NCBI GenBank assembly: GCA_019240015.1
Contig: JAFAZB010000529.1
Coordinates: 1 to 19,288 of the forward strand
Length of the DNA: 19,288 bases
DNA from: Solirubrobacterales bacterium
GTDB taxonomy: Bacteria > Actinomycetota > Thermoleophilia > Solirubrobacterales > Solirubrobacteraceae
Reading direction: 5' to 3'
Under the pieces are notes generated by a model that was not told the origin of the DNA, ran no database searches, and saw only the letters and a program-made list of their open reading frames with translations. How positions within the stretch are numbered: position 1 is the stretch's first letter; each line of letters starts with the position of its first letter. Positions 1-7,546 of this stretch are shown one piece after another. The translations under genes were made by a program, and so were the position numbers.

Positions 1-1
1 G

Positions 2-1012
2 CTGCGCCCGGAGGGGACCGCGCCCGTGTGTCGCGCATATCTCGAGCACGGGATGCACAAGCTGCCCCAGCCGGTGAAGCTGTGGTACCTGTCGCCGTTC
101 TTCCGCGCCGAAGCACCCCAGCGCGGCCGCTACAGGCAGTTCTGGCAAGTCGGAGCCGAGGCGATCGGCTCCCCGTCAGCCGAGACCGACGCCGAGCTGA
201 TCGTGCTCCTGAGCGAGCTGCTGGCCACGCTGGGGGTGAGGGAGACGCGGTTGCGGCTCTCCAGCCTCGGCACCCCCAGGACCCGGCTCGAGTACCGCGA
301 GGAGCTGACCGCGTACCTGCGCGCGCACCGTGACCAGCTCTCGCCGGAGGTGGCGGCACGCATCGAGCTGAACCCGATGCGCGCTTTCGACGCCACCGAC
401 GCAACCACCCGGCGGACGATGGAGGGAGCGCCGACGCTGCTCGGGCGCCTTGCGCCAGAGGACGCGCAGCACTTCGTCGCGGTCCGGGAGCTGCTCGACG
501 GCGCGGGAGTCAAGTACGAGCTCGACCCCAGGCTGGTACGTGGACTCGACTACTACACGCGGACCGTGTTCGAGTTCACCTCCGATGCGCTCGGCGCGCA
601 GTCCGGCGTCGGCGGCGGTGGCCGTTACGACGGGCTGCTCGAGCTGCTGGGAGGGGACCCCACGCCCGCGTCGGGGTGGGCGGCGGGGATCGAGCGAATG
701 CTGATCGCGGCCGGTGAGCTCCCGGTGGCGCCCGAGCTCGTCGACCTGTTCGTGGCGTTGGGCAGCCGGGACGGGGCCCGGGAGGCGTTCGAGCTGGCGC
801 TGGACGCGCGGCGCGCGGGACTCAGCGCGCAGCTCGAGCTGGCCGGCCGCTCGCTGAGGGGACAGCTGCGGCACGCCGACCGGCTCGGCGCTCGTTACGT
901 GGCGATCGTGGCCGACCAGGTGGCGCTGCGAAACATGGAGTCAGGCGAGCAGCAGGAGTTGGAGCTGGCGGCGGTGATCCCGACGATCCTGCGCGGAAGC
1001 AGGCTGGCATGA
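2..1012 (+). CDS. hisS: Histidyl-tRNA synthetase, 5'-truncated by the window edge
   Basis: Class II synthetase that charges tRNA(His) in the cytoplasm. The reading frame is open from base 2 and begins inside motif 2 (LRPEGTAPVCRAYLEHG, then FFRAEAPQRGRYRQFWQ). By comparison with E. coli HisRS about 80 N-terminal residues, including motif 1, lie left of the window; the first ATG inside the window is not the start. The histidine-specific signature RGLDYYTRTVFEF, the glycine-rich GGGGRYDGLLELLGG and motif 3 (ASGWAAGIERML) follow in the expected order. An anticodon-binding domain occupies roughly the last 95 residues (from VDLFVALGS). The stop TGA overlaps the aspS ATG by 4 bp (ATGA), so the two synthetases are probably co-transcribed and translationally coupled. 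Nothing looks broken in the visible part. Family identity is secure; the start cannot be seen. Confidence 0.96.
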   Translation: MRPEGTAPVCRAYLEHGMHKLPQPVKLWYLSPFFRAEAPQRGRYRQFWQVGAEAIGSPSAETDAELIVLLSELLATLGVRETRLRLSSLGTPRTRLEYREELTAYLRAHRDQLSPEVAARIELNPMRAFDATDATTRRTMEGAPTLLGRLAPEDAQHFVAVRELLDGAGVKYELDPRLVRGLDYYTRTVFEFTSDALGAQSGVGGGGRYDGLLELLGGDPTPASGWAAGIERMLIAAGELPVAPELVDLFVALGSRDGAREAFELALDARRAGLSAQLELAGRSLRGQLRHADRLGARYVAIVADQVALRNMESGEQQELELAAVIPTILRGSRLA

Positions 1013-2784
1013 AGCTCGAGCCGCGTCCGAACGAGTACCGCGATGCATGGTGCGGCGAGCTCGGCGCCGAGCGGACGGGCACGCAGACGCGGGTCGCGGG
1101 GTGGGTTCACCGCCGCCGCGACCACGGCGGGCTGATCTTCATCGACCTGCGCGACCGCTCCGGGATCCTGCAATTGGTGTTCAACCCCGAGGGGGCGCCC
1201 GAGGCCCACCGGGCGGCCCACGCGCTGCGCTCCGAGGATGTGATCTCGGCGACGGGCGGGGTGGTCAGACGCGATCCCGCGAACGTCAACCCCAATCTCC
1301 CCACCGGAGAAGTCGAGCTCTCGGTCGCGGAGCTGGAGATTCTCGCCGACGCCGATACGCCCCCGTTTCCGCTCGACGAGGAGACCGAGGTCGACGAGCA
1401 CCTCCGGCTCCGGTACCGGGCGCTCGATCTGCGTCGGGAGCCGATGCAGGAGGCGCTGGCGCTTCGTCACAAGATCGTCGCGACGATCCGCGAAGTGCTG
1501 GACGCGCGCGACTTCCTCGAAGTCGAGACGCCGTTCCTGACCCGCTCGACGCCCGAGGGAGCCCGCGACTTTCTGGTCCCGGCCCGCACTCAGCCCGGCT
1601 CGTTCTACGCGCTCCCCCAGTCGCCACAGCTGTTCAAGCAGCTGCTGATGGTGGGCGGGATCGAGCGCTACTACCAGATCGCCCGCTGCTTCCGCGACGA
1701 GGACTCGCGCGCGGACCGGCTGCCGGAGTTCACCCAGCTCGACCTGGAGATGTCGTTTGTGCAGGAGGACGACGTGATCGAGACGATGGAGGCGGTGATG
1801 GGGCGGGTGTTCGAGCGCACCGGGTTCGACGTCTCGCCGCCGCCTTGGCCCCGGATGACCTTCGCCGAGGCCGTGGGGCGATTCGGCTCAGACAGGCCGG
1901 ACACCCGCTTCGGGCTCGAGCTCCACGACCTCGGCGAAGCGCTGCGGGGGAGCGATTTCAAGGTGTTCGCGGACGTCCTGGATCGGGGGGGAGTGGTGCG
2001 CGGCCTCAACGCCGGTGCCCGCGAGCTCCCCCGCTCCGAGCTCGACGCGCTGACCGAGCTCGCAAAGCAACACGGCGCCAAGGGCCTCGTGTGGGCGTTC
2101 GTGCAGGACGGTGAGACCGGCTGGCGCTCGCCGATCGCGAAGTTCCTCTCGCCCCCGCAGCTGGCAGCTGTCAACGAGCGGCTGCGGGCGAGCCCCGGGG
2201 AGCTGTTGTTGATCGTCGCGGACGCACCATCGACCGCCGGTCAGGCGCTCGGCGCGTTGCGCTTGGAGCTGGCGAGGCGGTTCGAGCTGGTGCCCGCGGG
2301 CGCCCACGACATCCGCTGGATCGTCGAGTTTCCGCTGTTTCTATGGCGCGAGGAGGAGCAGCGCTGGGAGGCGGAGCACCATCCGTTCACCGCCCCGATC
2401 GCCGCCGAGGGCCTTGCCGACCCCGCCGGCGTGCTGTCTCGCTCCTACGATCTGGTGCTGGACGGCAACGAGATCGGCGGCGGTTCGATCCGCAACCATC
2501 GCCGCGAGGTGCAGCAGCGCATCTTCGAGCTGATCGGGATCGACGCCCAGGAAGCGCAGGCCCGGTTCGGGTTCCTGCTCGAGGCGCTTCGCTATGGCGC
2601 GCCGCCACACGGAGGAATCGCGATGGGCATCGACCGGATCGTGGCGCTGCTCGCCGGCCGCGAGAACATTCGCGAGGTGATCGCGTTCCCCAAGGCCACC
2701 AGCGGCGCCGATCCACTCACCGGCGCGCCGGCCCCCGTGGATCCAATCCAGCTGCGAGAGCTGGGACTGCGGCTGGCGCGGTGA
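1009..2784 (+). CDS. aspS: Aspartyl-tRNA synthetase, probably non-discriminating (Asp/Asn)
   Basis: Charges tRNA(Asp), and probably tRNA(Asn), with aspartate. The protein has 591 residues, the normal length of the bacterial type. In order: an N-terminal OB-fold anticodon domain (GWVHRRRDHGGLIFIDLRDR), class II motif 2 (RCFRDEDSRADRLPEFTQLDLE, arginine 229), the bacterial GAD insertion in the middle, and motif 3 (GGIAMGIDRIVALLAG, arginine 543). The C-terminus has the typical FPKATSGADPLTGAP segment. In the OB fold His38 stands where discriminating E. coli AspRS has Leu, and Ala90 (in RRDPANVNP) stands where E. coli has Lys. Both fit the non-discriminating class known from Pseudomonas and many actinobacteria, which needs GatCAB to convert Asp-tRNA(Asn); that function is inferred. 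The ATG start is set by the ATGA overlap with hisS. Confidence 0.97.
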   Translation: MKLEPRPNEYRDAWCGELGAERTGTQTRVAGWVHRRRDHGGLIFIDLRDRSGILQLVFNPEGAPEAHRAAHALRSEDVISATGGVVRRDPANVNPNLPTGEVELSVAELEILADADTPPFPLDEETEVDEHLRLRYRALDLRREPMQEALALRHKIVATIREVLDARDFLEVETPFLTRSTPEGARDFLVPARTQPGSFYALPQSPQLFKQLLMVGGIERYYQIARCFRDEDSRADRLPEFTQLDLEMSFVQEDDVIETMEAVMGRVFERTGFDVSPPPWPRMTFAEAVGRFGSDRPDTRFGLELHDLGEALRGSDFKVFADVLDRGGVVRGLNAGARELPRSELDALTELAKQHGAKGLVWAFVQDGETGWRSPIAKFLSPPQLAAVNERLRASPGELLLIVADAPSTAGQALGALRLELARRFELVPAGAHDIRWIVEFPLFLWREEEQRWEAEHHPFTAPIAAEGLADPAGVLSRSYDLVLDGNEIGGGSIRNHRREVQQRIFELIGIDAQEAQARFGFLLEALRYGAPPHGGIAMGIDRIVALLAGRENIREVIAFPKATSGADPLTGAPAPVDPIQLRELGLRLAR

Positions 2785-2792
2785 CTCGCATC

Positions 2793-2797
2793 GGGAG
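2793..2797 (+). promoter_or_regulatory. Ribosome-binding site of the scaffold-mnmA fusion gene
   Basis: A GGGAG motif lies 7 nt before the GTG at 2805 and 8 nt after the aspS stop. It supports 2805 as the start codon, which matters because it places the IscU-like domain inside the mnmA reading frame rather than in a separate gene. Confidence 0.55.
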
Positions 2798-2804
2798 CTG
2801 ACGC

Positions 2805-4328
2805 GTGGACCCGGCTGGCTTCGAGCACCACCTCGCATCGCCCCAGGGCCGCGGCAGGGTCCCATCCGGAGCGTTCACGGCCACGGTCGATGGCGGCGCG
2901 TGCTGCGACCAGGTCCGCTTCTCGGTCAGCTTGCATGAAGGGGTGATCGCCGACGCCGGGTTCGACGCGTGCGGCTGCGGCGCGGCCAGCGCCGCTGCCA
3001 GCGCCGCGGTCGAGCTCGTGCGCGGACGCCCCGTGCTCGACGCGGCTCGGATCGGCGCGCGAGCGATCGAGGCCGAGCTGGGCGGACTCAGCCCGGGCAA
3101 GCTGCACGCCGCGGAGCTCGCCGCCGACGCGCTGGCGCGGGCGCTGGGCCAGGCGGTCCGGCGCGGCCCCAAGCTTCGAGTGGGGTCCGGTGGGGCGTTG
3201 GTCGCGATGAGCGGCGGGGTCGACAGCTCCGTGGCGGCGCTGCTCTGCTCCCGCGCGGGGCCCGCGGTGGCGGTCACGCTCGAGCTGTGGTCAGACCCGG
3301 AGAACGACGGCGAGCGCAGCTGCTGCTCGGCCTCGGCCGTGGCCCAAGCCAGGTCGCTGGCGCACCAGATCGGCGTGCCGCACTTCACGATCGACCTGCG
3401 CGCGGAGTTCGCCGGGGGCGTGGTCGAGCCGTTCATCGCCGGATACCGAGCAGGGGAGACGCCCAACCCGTGCGTCGGCTGCAACGGCCACGTCCGGCTC
3501 GACGCGATGCTTGCACTCGCGGACAAGCTGGGCTGCACGGCCCTGGCCACCGGTCACTACGCGCGGGTCGCCGAAGACCACCAGGGGCCGCTGCTGCGCC
3601 TCGCCGCCGACCCCGCCAAAGACCAGACGTACATGCTCGCCGCGCTGTCGCCCGCCTCGCTGGCGCGGATGCGCTTTCCGCTCGGCGAGCTGGACAAGGC
3701 ACAGGTGCGCCGGATCGCGGCCGGGGCCGGCCTGCCGGTTGCCGCCAAGGCGGATTCTCAGGATTTGTGCTTTCTCGCGGGCACCGATCGGGCTCGCTTC
3801 CTCGCCCGCCACGGCGGCCTCGGGGACCGTCCGGGAGAGATCGTCGATCGCAGCGGGGCGGTGGTCGGTACCCATCTGGGCCACCACCGCTACACGGTCG
3901 GCCAGCGCCGAGGGCTCGGGGTCAGTCACGGCGCTCCCCTGTACGTGCTCGCCAAGGACGCCGGGCGCAACCGGGTGATCGTGGGCCCGCGCGCGGCGCT
4001 GGAGCGCACCCGCGTGTCGATCAGGGCGGCCCGCCTGCACCGCGACGGCGCGCGAGTGGATCGCGTCAAGCTGCGCTATCGCTCGCGTGCGCTCCGCGCC
4101 CGGCTGCTGGGCGATCCACGCCCGGGCTGCCACGGTTCCCTGGCGGTCGAGCTCGCCGACCCGGTGGATGGCGCCGCCCCAGGCCAGCTGGCGTGCCTGA
4201 TGGACGGCGAGTTGGTGGTTGGCTGGGGCACGATCGCGCGCTCGGCCGCGGCTACGGGTGCGGCTGCGGCTGCGGCTGCGGCCGAGGCTCGCGATGCGGC
4301 GGCCTCGCGAGCCCGACCTCTTTTGTGA
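2805..4328 (+). CDS. mnmA: Fusion of an IscU/NifU-like scaffold domain with tRNA 2-thiouridylase MnmA
   Basis: MnmA activates U34 of tRNA(Lys/Glu/Gln) with ATP and inserts sulfur to give 2-thiouridine. Residues about 1-120 resemble the Fe-S scaffold IscU: Cys33 and Asp35 in GGACCDQVRF match IscU Cys37/Asp39, Cys58 in CGCGAA matches Cys63, and His101 in GKLHAA matches His105. The third cluster cysteine (IscU Cys106) is Ala102 here. Residues about 130-480 are MnmA: PP-loop AMSGGVDSS, the CCSASAVAQAR segment, catalytic NPCVGCN (Cys223/Cys226), DQTYML, the second catalytic cysteine in SQDLCFLAG (Cys322), and YTVGQRRGLG. A standard MnmA has about 360 residues; this one has 507. The C-terminus is a poly-alanine tail coded by a GC-rich repeat. 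No cysteine desulfurase gene lies beside it. Both domain identities are well supported; sulfur or cluster hand-over between them is inference. The GTG start has a ribosome-binding site and sits 20 nt after aspS. Confidence 0.93.
   Translation: MDPAGFEHHLASPQGRGRVPSGAFTATVDGGACCDQVRFSVSLHEGVIADAGFDACGCGAASAAASAAVELVRGRPVLDAARIGARAIEAELGGLSPGKLHAAELAADALARALGQAVRRGPKLRVGSGGALVAMSGGVDSSVAALLCSRAGPAVAVTLELWSDPENDGERSCCSASAVAQARSLAHQIGVPHFTIDLRAEFAGGVVEPFIAGYRAGETPNPCVGCNGHVRLDAMLALADKLGCTALATGHYARVAEDHQGPLLRLAADPAKDQTYMLAALSPASLARMRFPLGELDKAQVRRIAAGAGLPVAAKADSQDLCFLAGTDRARFLARHGGLGDRPGEIVDRSGAVVGTHLGHHRYTVGQRRGLGVSHGAPLYVLAKDAGRNRVIVGPRAALERTRVSIRAARLHRDGARVDRVKLRYRSRALRARLLGDPRPGCHGSLAVELADPVDGAAPGQLACLMDGELVVGWGTIARSAAATGAAAAAAAAEARDAAASRARPLL
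4260..4283 (+). repeat. Hexanucleotide repeat coding poly-Ala at the MnmA C-terminus
   Basis: The unit GCGGCT is repeated three times in tandem, followed by GCGGCC. It codes for eight alanines in a tail that continues as EARDAAASRAR before the stop. The length may vary between strains by slippage; this is not tested here. Confidence 0.7.
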
Positions 4329-4367
4329 GTGCTGGGAACCCGCTGACTATCAGCTAGTTCCCAGCAC
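4329..4367 (+). terminator. Long hairpin directly after the mnmA stop, putative terminator
   Basis: The arms 4329-4339 and 4357-4367 are perfect 11-bp reverse complements (GTGCTGGGAAC / GTTCCCAGCAC). Inside the loop a second perfect 5-bp stem (GCTGA/TCAGC) closes a CTA triloop. The structure starts at the base after the TGA. No T-tract follows, so it may be an actinobacterial-type terminator without a U-run, an RNA processing or stability element, or an operator. A weaker 7-bp pair (CCCCAGG at 4422-4428, CCTGGGG at 4446-4452) lies further along the same gap. Confidence 0.5.
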
Positions 4368-4484
4368 ACCGCCAGAACACCCCGGTGCGCGGCGCGCCCG
4401 GGACGCACGGGCCGCCTGATTCCCCAGGGTTGCTGGTCCACGCGACCTGGGGGCGAGAGCGTCCAGAACGCCTGGGTTCGCGCC

Positions 4485-4490
4485 TACACT
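4485..4490 (+). promoter_or_regulatory. Putative -10 element for a leaderless alaS transcript
   Basis: TACACT ends 9 nt before the alaS ATG, so transcription would begin at or beside the A of the start codon. No Shine-Dalgarno motif and no good -35 hexamer are visible. The placement matches TANNNT-type leaderless promoters known from actinobacteria. Confidence 0.5.
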
Positions 4491-4499
4491 CCCCTCCCA

Positions 4500-7142
4500 A
4501 TGACCTCCGATGACATCCGGCGGACGTATATCGAGTTCTTCGAAGAGCGCGACCACAAGCGACTCACGTCGGCTTCGCTGATCCCTGCGGAGCTTGATCC
4601 ATCGGCGCTTTTGACGATCGCTGGGATGCATCCGCTGAAGCAGTACTTCCTCGGCCGGGAGCAGCCCCCACACCCTCGCATCACCACCTGTCAGAAGACC
4701 GTCCGCACCCCGGACATCGACATCGTGGGCACCACCACCCGGCATTTGACGTTCTTCGAGATGCTGGGCAACTTCTCGTTCGGCGACTACTTCAAGCGCG
4801 ACGCGGTGCGATACGCCTGGGAGCTGTCCCGCGAGGGGTTCGCGTTTCGCGCGCAGGACATCTGGATCACGGTGTTCGCCGGCGACGACGAGCTGGGCCT
4901 CGGCCCGGACGAGGAGGCGATCGAAGCCTGGCTGGAGGTGGGGGTCCCGCGCGAGCGGATCGTGGAGTGCCCGCGCTCGGAGAACTTCTGGCAGGTGGGG
5001 CCGACGGGGCCGTGTGGCCCCTGCTCTGAGCTTTACCTCGATCGCGGCGTGCAGTTCGGCAAGCCGGAGGACCTGCCCGGGGAGGAGAACGAGCGGTTCC
5101 TGGAGTACTGGAACCTGGTGTTCATGCAGTTCGATCAGAACCCGGAAGGGGTGCTCACGCCGTTGCCCGCGAAGAACATCGATACGGGGCTTGGCCTGAA
5201 TCGCCTGGCGGCGATCCTCCAGGACAAGCCGTCGGTGTTCGAGACCGATCAGTTCGCGCCGCTGATAGCGCTCGGCGAGGAGCTCTCAGCACGCCGCTAC
5301 GGACAGGATTTCGACACCGACAAGGCGCTGCGCGTGCTGGCCGACCACAGCCGCGCGATGACGTTCCTGGTCGCGGACGGGGTGGTCCCCTCGAACGAGG
5401 ATCGCGGTTACGTGCTGCGGCGGATCATGCGCAGGGCGATCCAGCACGGCCGCTCGCTGGCGCTGGAGCCGGGCTTCCTTTCCCAGTACGCCGCGCGGGT
5501 GACGGAGCTGATGGGCGCCGAGTACCCCGAGCTCTACCAGCAGCGCGATGCGGTGCGGAAATGGCTCGAGTCCGAGGAGGAGGGGTTTGGACGAACGCTC
5601 GAGCAGGGACTGCGGCGCCTCGACGAGTTGATCGAACGTGCCCGCGAGTCGGGGGCGGAGGGGATCTCCGGGGCCGATGCGTTCCAGCTCCACGACACCT
5701 ACGGCTTTCCGATCGATCTGACCTTGGAGATCGTCTCCTCGCGTGGCCTGGGCGTCGACGAGGAGGGCTTCGAGGCACTGATGGAGGGGCAGCGCACCCG
5801 CGCCCGTGCGGCAGCCACCACCGGGCGTGGCGGTGAGCGGCTCCGTGACCGGGCGCTCGCGCTCGCGGATGCGTCAGGGTTCGCGACCGATTTCGTCGGC
5901 TATGAGACCACCGAGCGGGACACCACGGTCGGTGCCGTCAGCGGCGAGGACGGGCACTTGCTGGTCAAGCTGGTCGAATCCCCGTTCTATCCCACCGGCG
6001 GCGGCCAGATCGCCGACTCGGGGTACCTGGAGTGCGCGGAGGGCGACTGCCTGGCTCGGGTCCAGGACGTGGTGCGGCTGGGGGATGACCAGGTGATCGC
6101 GGTCGCCCCGGAGCGCGGCGAGCTGCGCTCGGGGGAGCGCGTGTGGGCCCGCGTCGACCGCGGGGCCCGCCACGCGACCGAGTGCAACCACACCGCCACC
6201 CACCTGCTGCATGCCGCGCTGCGACGCCTGCTCGGGCAGCACGTGCATCAGGCGGGCTCATACGTCGGCCCCGACAAGCTGCGCTTCGACTTCACCCACG
6301 GGCACGCGCTCACCGCGGAAGAGCTCGGCGAGTTGGAGGACGAGGTCAATCGCTGGATCCTCGAGAGCCATCCGGTGCGCGCGCTCACGACCACGCTCCA
6401 GGAGGCTCGAAGCCTCGGCGCGATGGCGTTGTTCGGCGAGAAGTACGGCGATGTGGTGAGGATGGTTGAAGTGGGCGACGGTTCGTTTTCGCGCGAGCTG
6501 TGCGGCGGCACGCATGTGCGATTCACGTCCGAGATCGGCGTGTTCAAGCTTCTCAGCGAGACCTCCAGCGCGGCGAACGTGCGCCGCATCGAGGCGTTGA
6601 CCGGACCCGCCGCGGTGTCGATCATGCGCCACCACGACCGGGCGCTCGCGCAGGCCGCGGCAAGGCTCCGCGTCACCCCGGAGCGCGTGCCCGAGGCAGC
6701 CGAGGAGCTTCGCGACCGTGCCCGCGAGCTGGAACGCGCGGCGCGCCGGGGGATCACCGAGAACGGGGCGGTGGATCTCGACCAGCTGGCGTCGAGCGCT
6801 GTCGAGACGGCGGGCGCGCGGGTACTGGTGGCGGCGGTGCAGGTCCGGGACGCCACGGCTCTGCTGGAGCTGGCGGATCGGTTGAAGGCGAAGCTTGGGG
6901 ACGCGGCGATCGTGCTCGGCAGCGCCGGACCGGAGCGGGTCGATCTGATCGCCAGCGTGGCCCCCTCGCTGGTGGAGCGGGGCCTGCGGGCCGGCGAGAT
7001 CGTCAAGCTGGCCGCTCGGGCCGTAGGCGGCGGCGGTGGCGGTCGGGACACCCTGGCGCGCGCCGGCGGCCGGGATCCAGCCAAGCTCCCAGACGCGATC
7101 GACGCCGCCCGCGAAGCGATCGAGGCGGCATTGGGGTCGTGA
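4500..7142 (+). CDS. alaS: Alanyl-tRNA synthetase
   Basis: Charges tRNA(Ala) and hydrolyses mischarged Ser- and Gly-tRNA(Ala). The protein has 880 residues, the normal bacterial length. The N-terminal class II catalytic domain contains SASLIP, the TTCQKTVRTPDID stretch and FFEMLGNFSFGDYFK. The editing domain carries all four zinc ligands: His564 and His568 (HTATH) and Cys668 and His672 (CGGTH). The dimerising C-Ala domain ends in a glycine-rich stretch and EAIEAALGS. All key residues are present. The ATG at 4500 is supported by a -10-like TACACT 9 nt upstream, and the conserved N-terminal helix begins straight after it. The stop overlaps the ruvX GTG by 4 bp, so alaS appears to head an alaS-ruvX-mltG-aroE operon. 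The alaS-ruvX-mltG-aroE order is common in Gram-positive lineages. Confidence 0.97.
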   Translation: MTSDDIRRTYIEFFEERDHKRLTSASLIPAELDPSALLTIAGMHPLKQYFLGREQPPHPRITTCQKTVRTPDIDIVGTTTRHLTFFEMLGNFSFGDYFKRDAVRYAWELSREGFAFRAQDIWITVFAGDDELGLGPDEEAIEAWLEVGVPRERIVECPRSENFWQVGPTGPCGPCSELYLDRGVQFGKPEDLPGEENERFLEYWNLVFMQFDQNPEGVLTPLPAKNIDTGLGLNRLAAILQDKPSVFETDQFAPLIALGEELSARRYGQDFDTDKALRVLADHSRAMTFLVADGVVPSNEDRGYVLRRIMRRAIQHGRSLALEPGFLSQYAARVTELMGAEYPELYQQRDAVRKWLESEEEGFGRTLEQGLRRLDELIERARESGAEGISGADAFQLHDTYGFPIDLTLEIVSSRGLGVDEEGFEALMEGQRTRARAAATTGRGGERLRDRALALADASGFATDFVGYETTERDTTVGAVSGEDGHLLVKLVESPFYPTGGGQIADSGYLECAEGDCLARVQDVVRLGDDQVIAVAPERGELRSGERVWARVDRGARHATECNHTATHLLHAALRRLLGQHVHQAGSYVGPDKLRFDFTHGHALTAEELGELEDEVNRWILESHPVRALTTTLQEARSLGAMALFGEKYGDVVRMVEVGDGSFSRELCGGTHVRFTSEIGVFKLLSETSSAANVRRIEALTGPAAVSIMRHHDRALAQAAARLRVTPERVPEAAEELRDRARELERAARRGITENGAVDLDQLASSAVETAGARVLVAAVQVRDATALLELADRLKAKLGDAAIVLGSAGPERVDLIASVAPSLVERGLRAGEIVKLAARAVGGGGGGRDTLARAGGRDPAKLPDAIDAAREAIEAALGS

Positions 7143-7546
7143 GCGCGCGCGTGCTTGCGCTCGACTACGGGCGGGCTCGGTGCGGGTGCGCGGTCAGCGA
7201 TCCGACCGGGGTGCTGGCCAGTCCGCTGGAGGCCGTGCCGCTCCCCGGCTCGCGCCGCGGGCTGGGACGACTTCGCGCGCTGGTCGCCGAGCTCGACGTC
7301 GGCAGGGTAGTCGTCGGGTTGCCGCTGTCGCTGTCTGGCCAGGACTCGGCGCAGACGCGCGAGACGCGCGACTTCGCGATCCGCCTCCAGTCGGCGCTTC
7401 CGGTGCCGGTCGAGCTCTACGACGAGCGCTTCACGGCCCGGCTCGCGCAGCGCGACGATGGCTTGGCCAGCGAGGACTCGCGGGCCGCGGCGCACCTGCT
7501 CGCCGGCTGGCTGGCACGGCGTGAGACCGAGGCCGGTCGTGCCTGA
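7139..7546 (+). CDS. ruvX: YqgF/RuvX family RNase H-fold protein
   Basis: Putative Holliday-junction resolvase, or the nuclease involved in 16S rRNA 5'-end maturation; both roles are reported for the family. The 135-residue protein has the RNase H-fold signatures in order: ALDYGRARCGCAVSD with catalytic Asp9, VVVGLPLSLSGQDS, YDERFTA, and an acidic site near EDSRAAAHLLAGWL. Length and motif order are normal. The start is the GTG that overlaps the alaS stop (GTGA); the same frame stays open further upstream inside alaS, but the family's N-terminal strand begins right after this GTG. The end overlaps mltG by 8 bp. The position between alaS and mltG is the usual one for this gene, which adds support. 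Confidence 0.92.
   Translation: MSARVLALDYGRARCGCAVSDPTGVLASPLEAVPLPGSRRGLGRLRALVAELDVGRVVVGLPLSLSGQDSAQTRETRDFAIRLQSALPVPVELYDERFTARLAQRDDGLASEDSRAAAHLLAGWLARRETEAGRA

Noticed and set aside
2969..4357. 462-residue + strand frame inside mnmA
   Set aside because: Alternative frame of the fusion gene; Arg/Gly-rich with no motif, whereas the chosen frame has all MnmA and IscU-like residues.
4368..4499. Possible T-box riboswitch before alaS (GGGTTGCTGGTCCACGCG looks faintly like the T-box core)
   Set aside because: The conserved core does not match, no stem I or specifier loop could be drawn, and a -10-like element 9 nt before the ATG points to a leaderless message.
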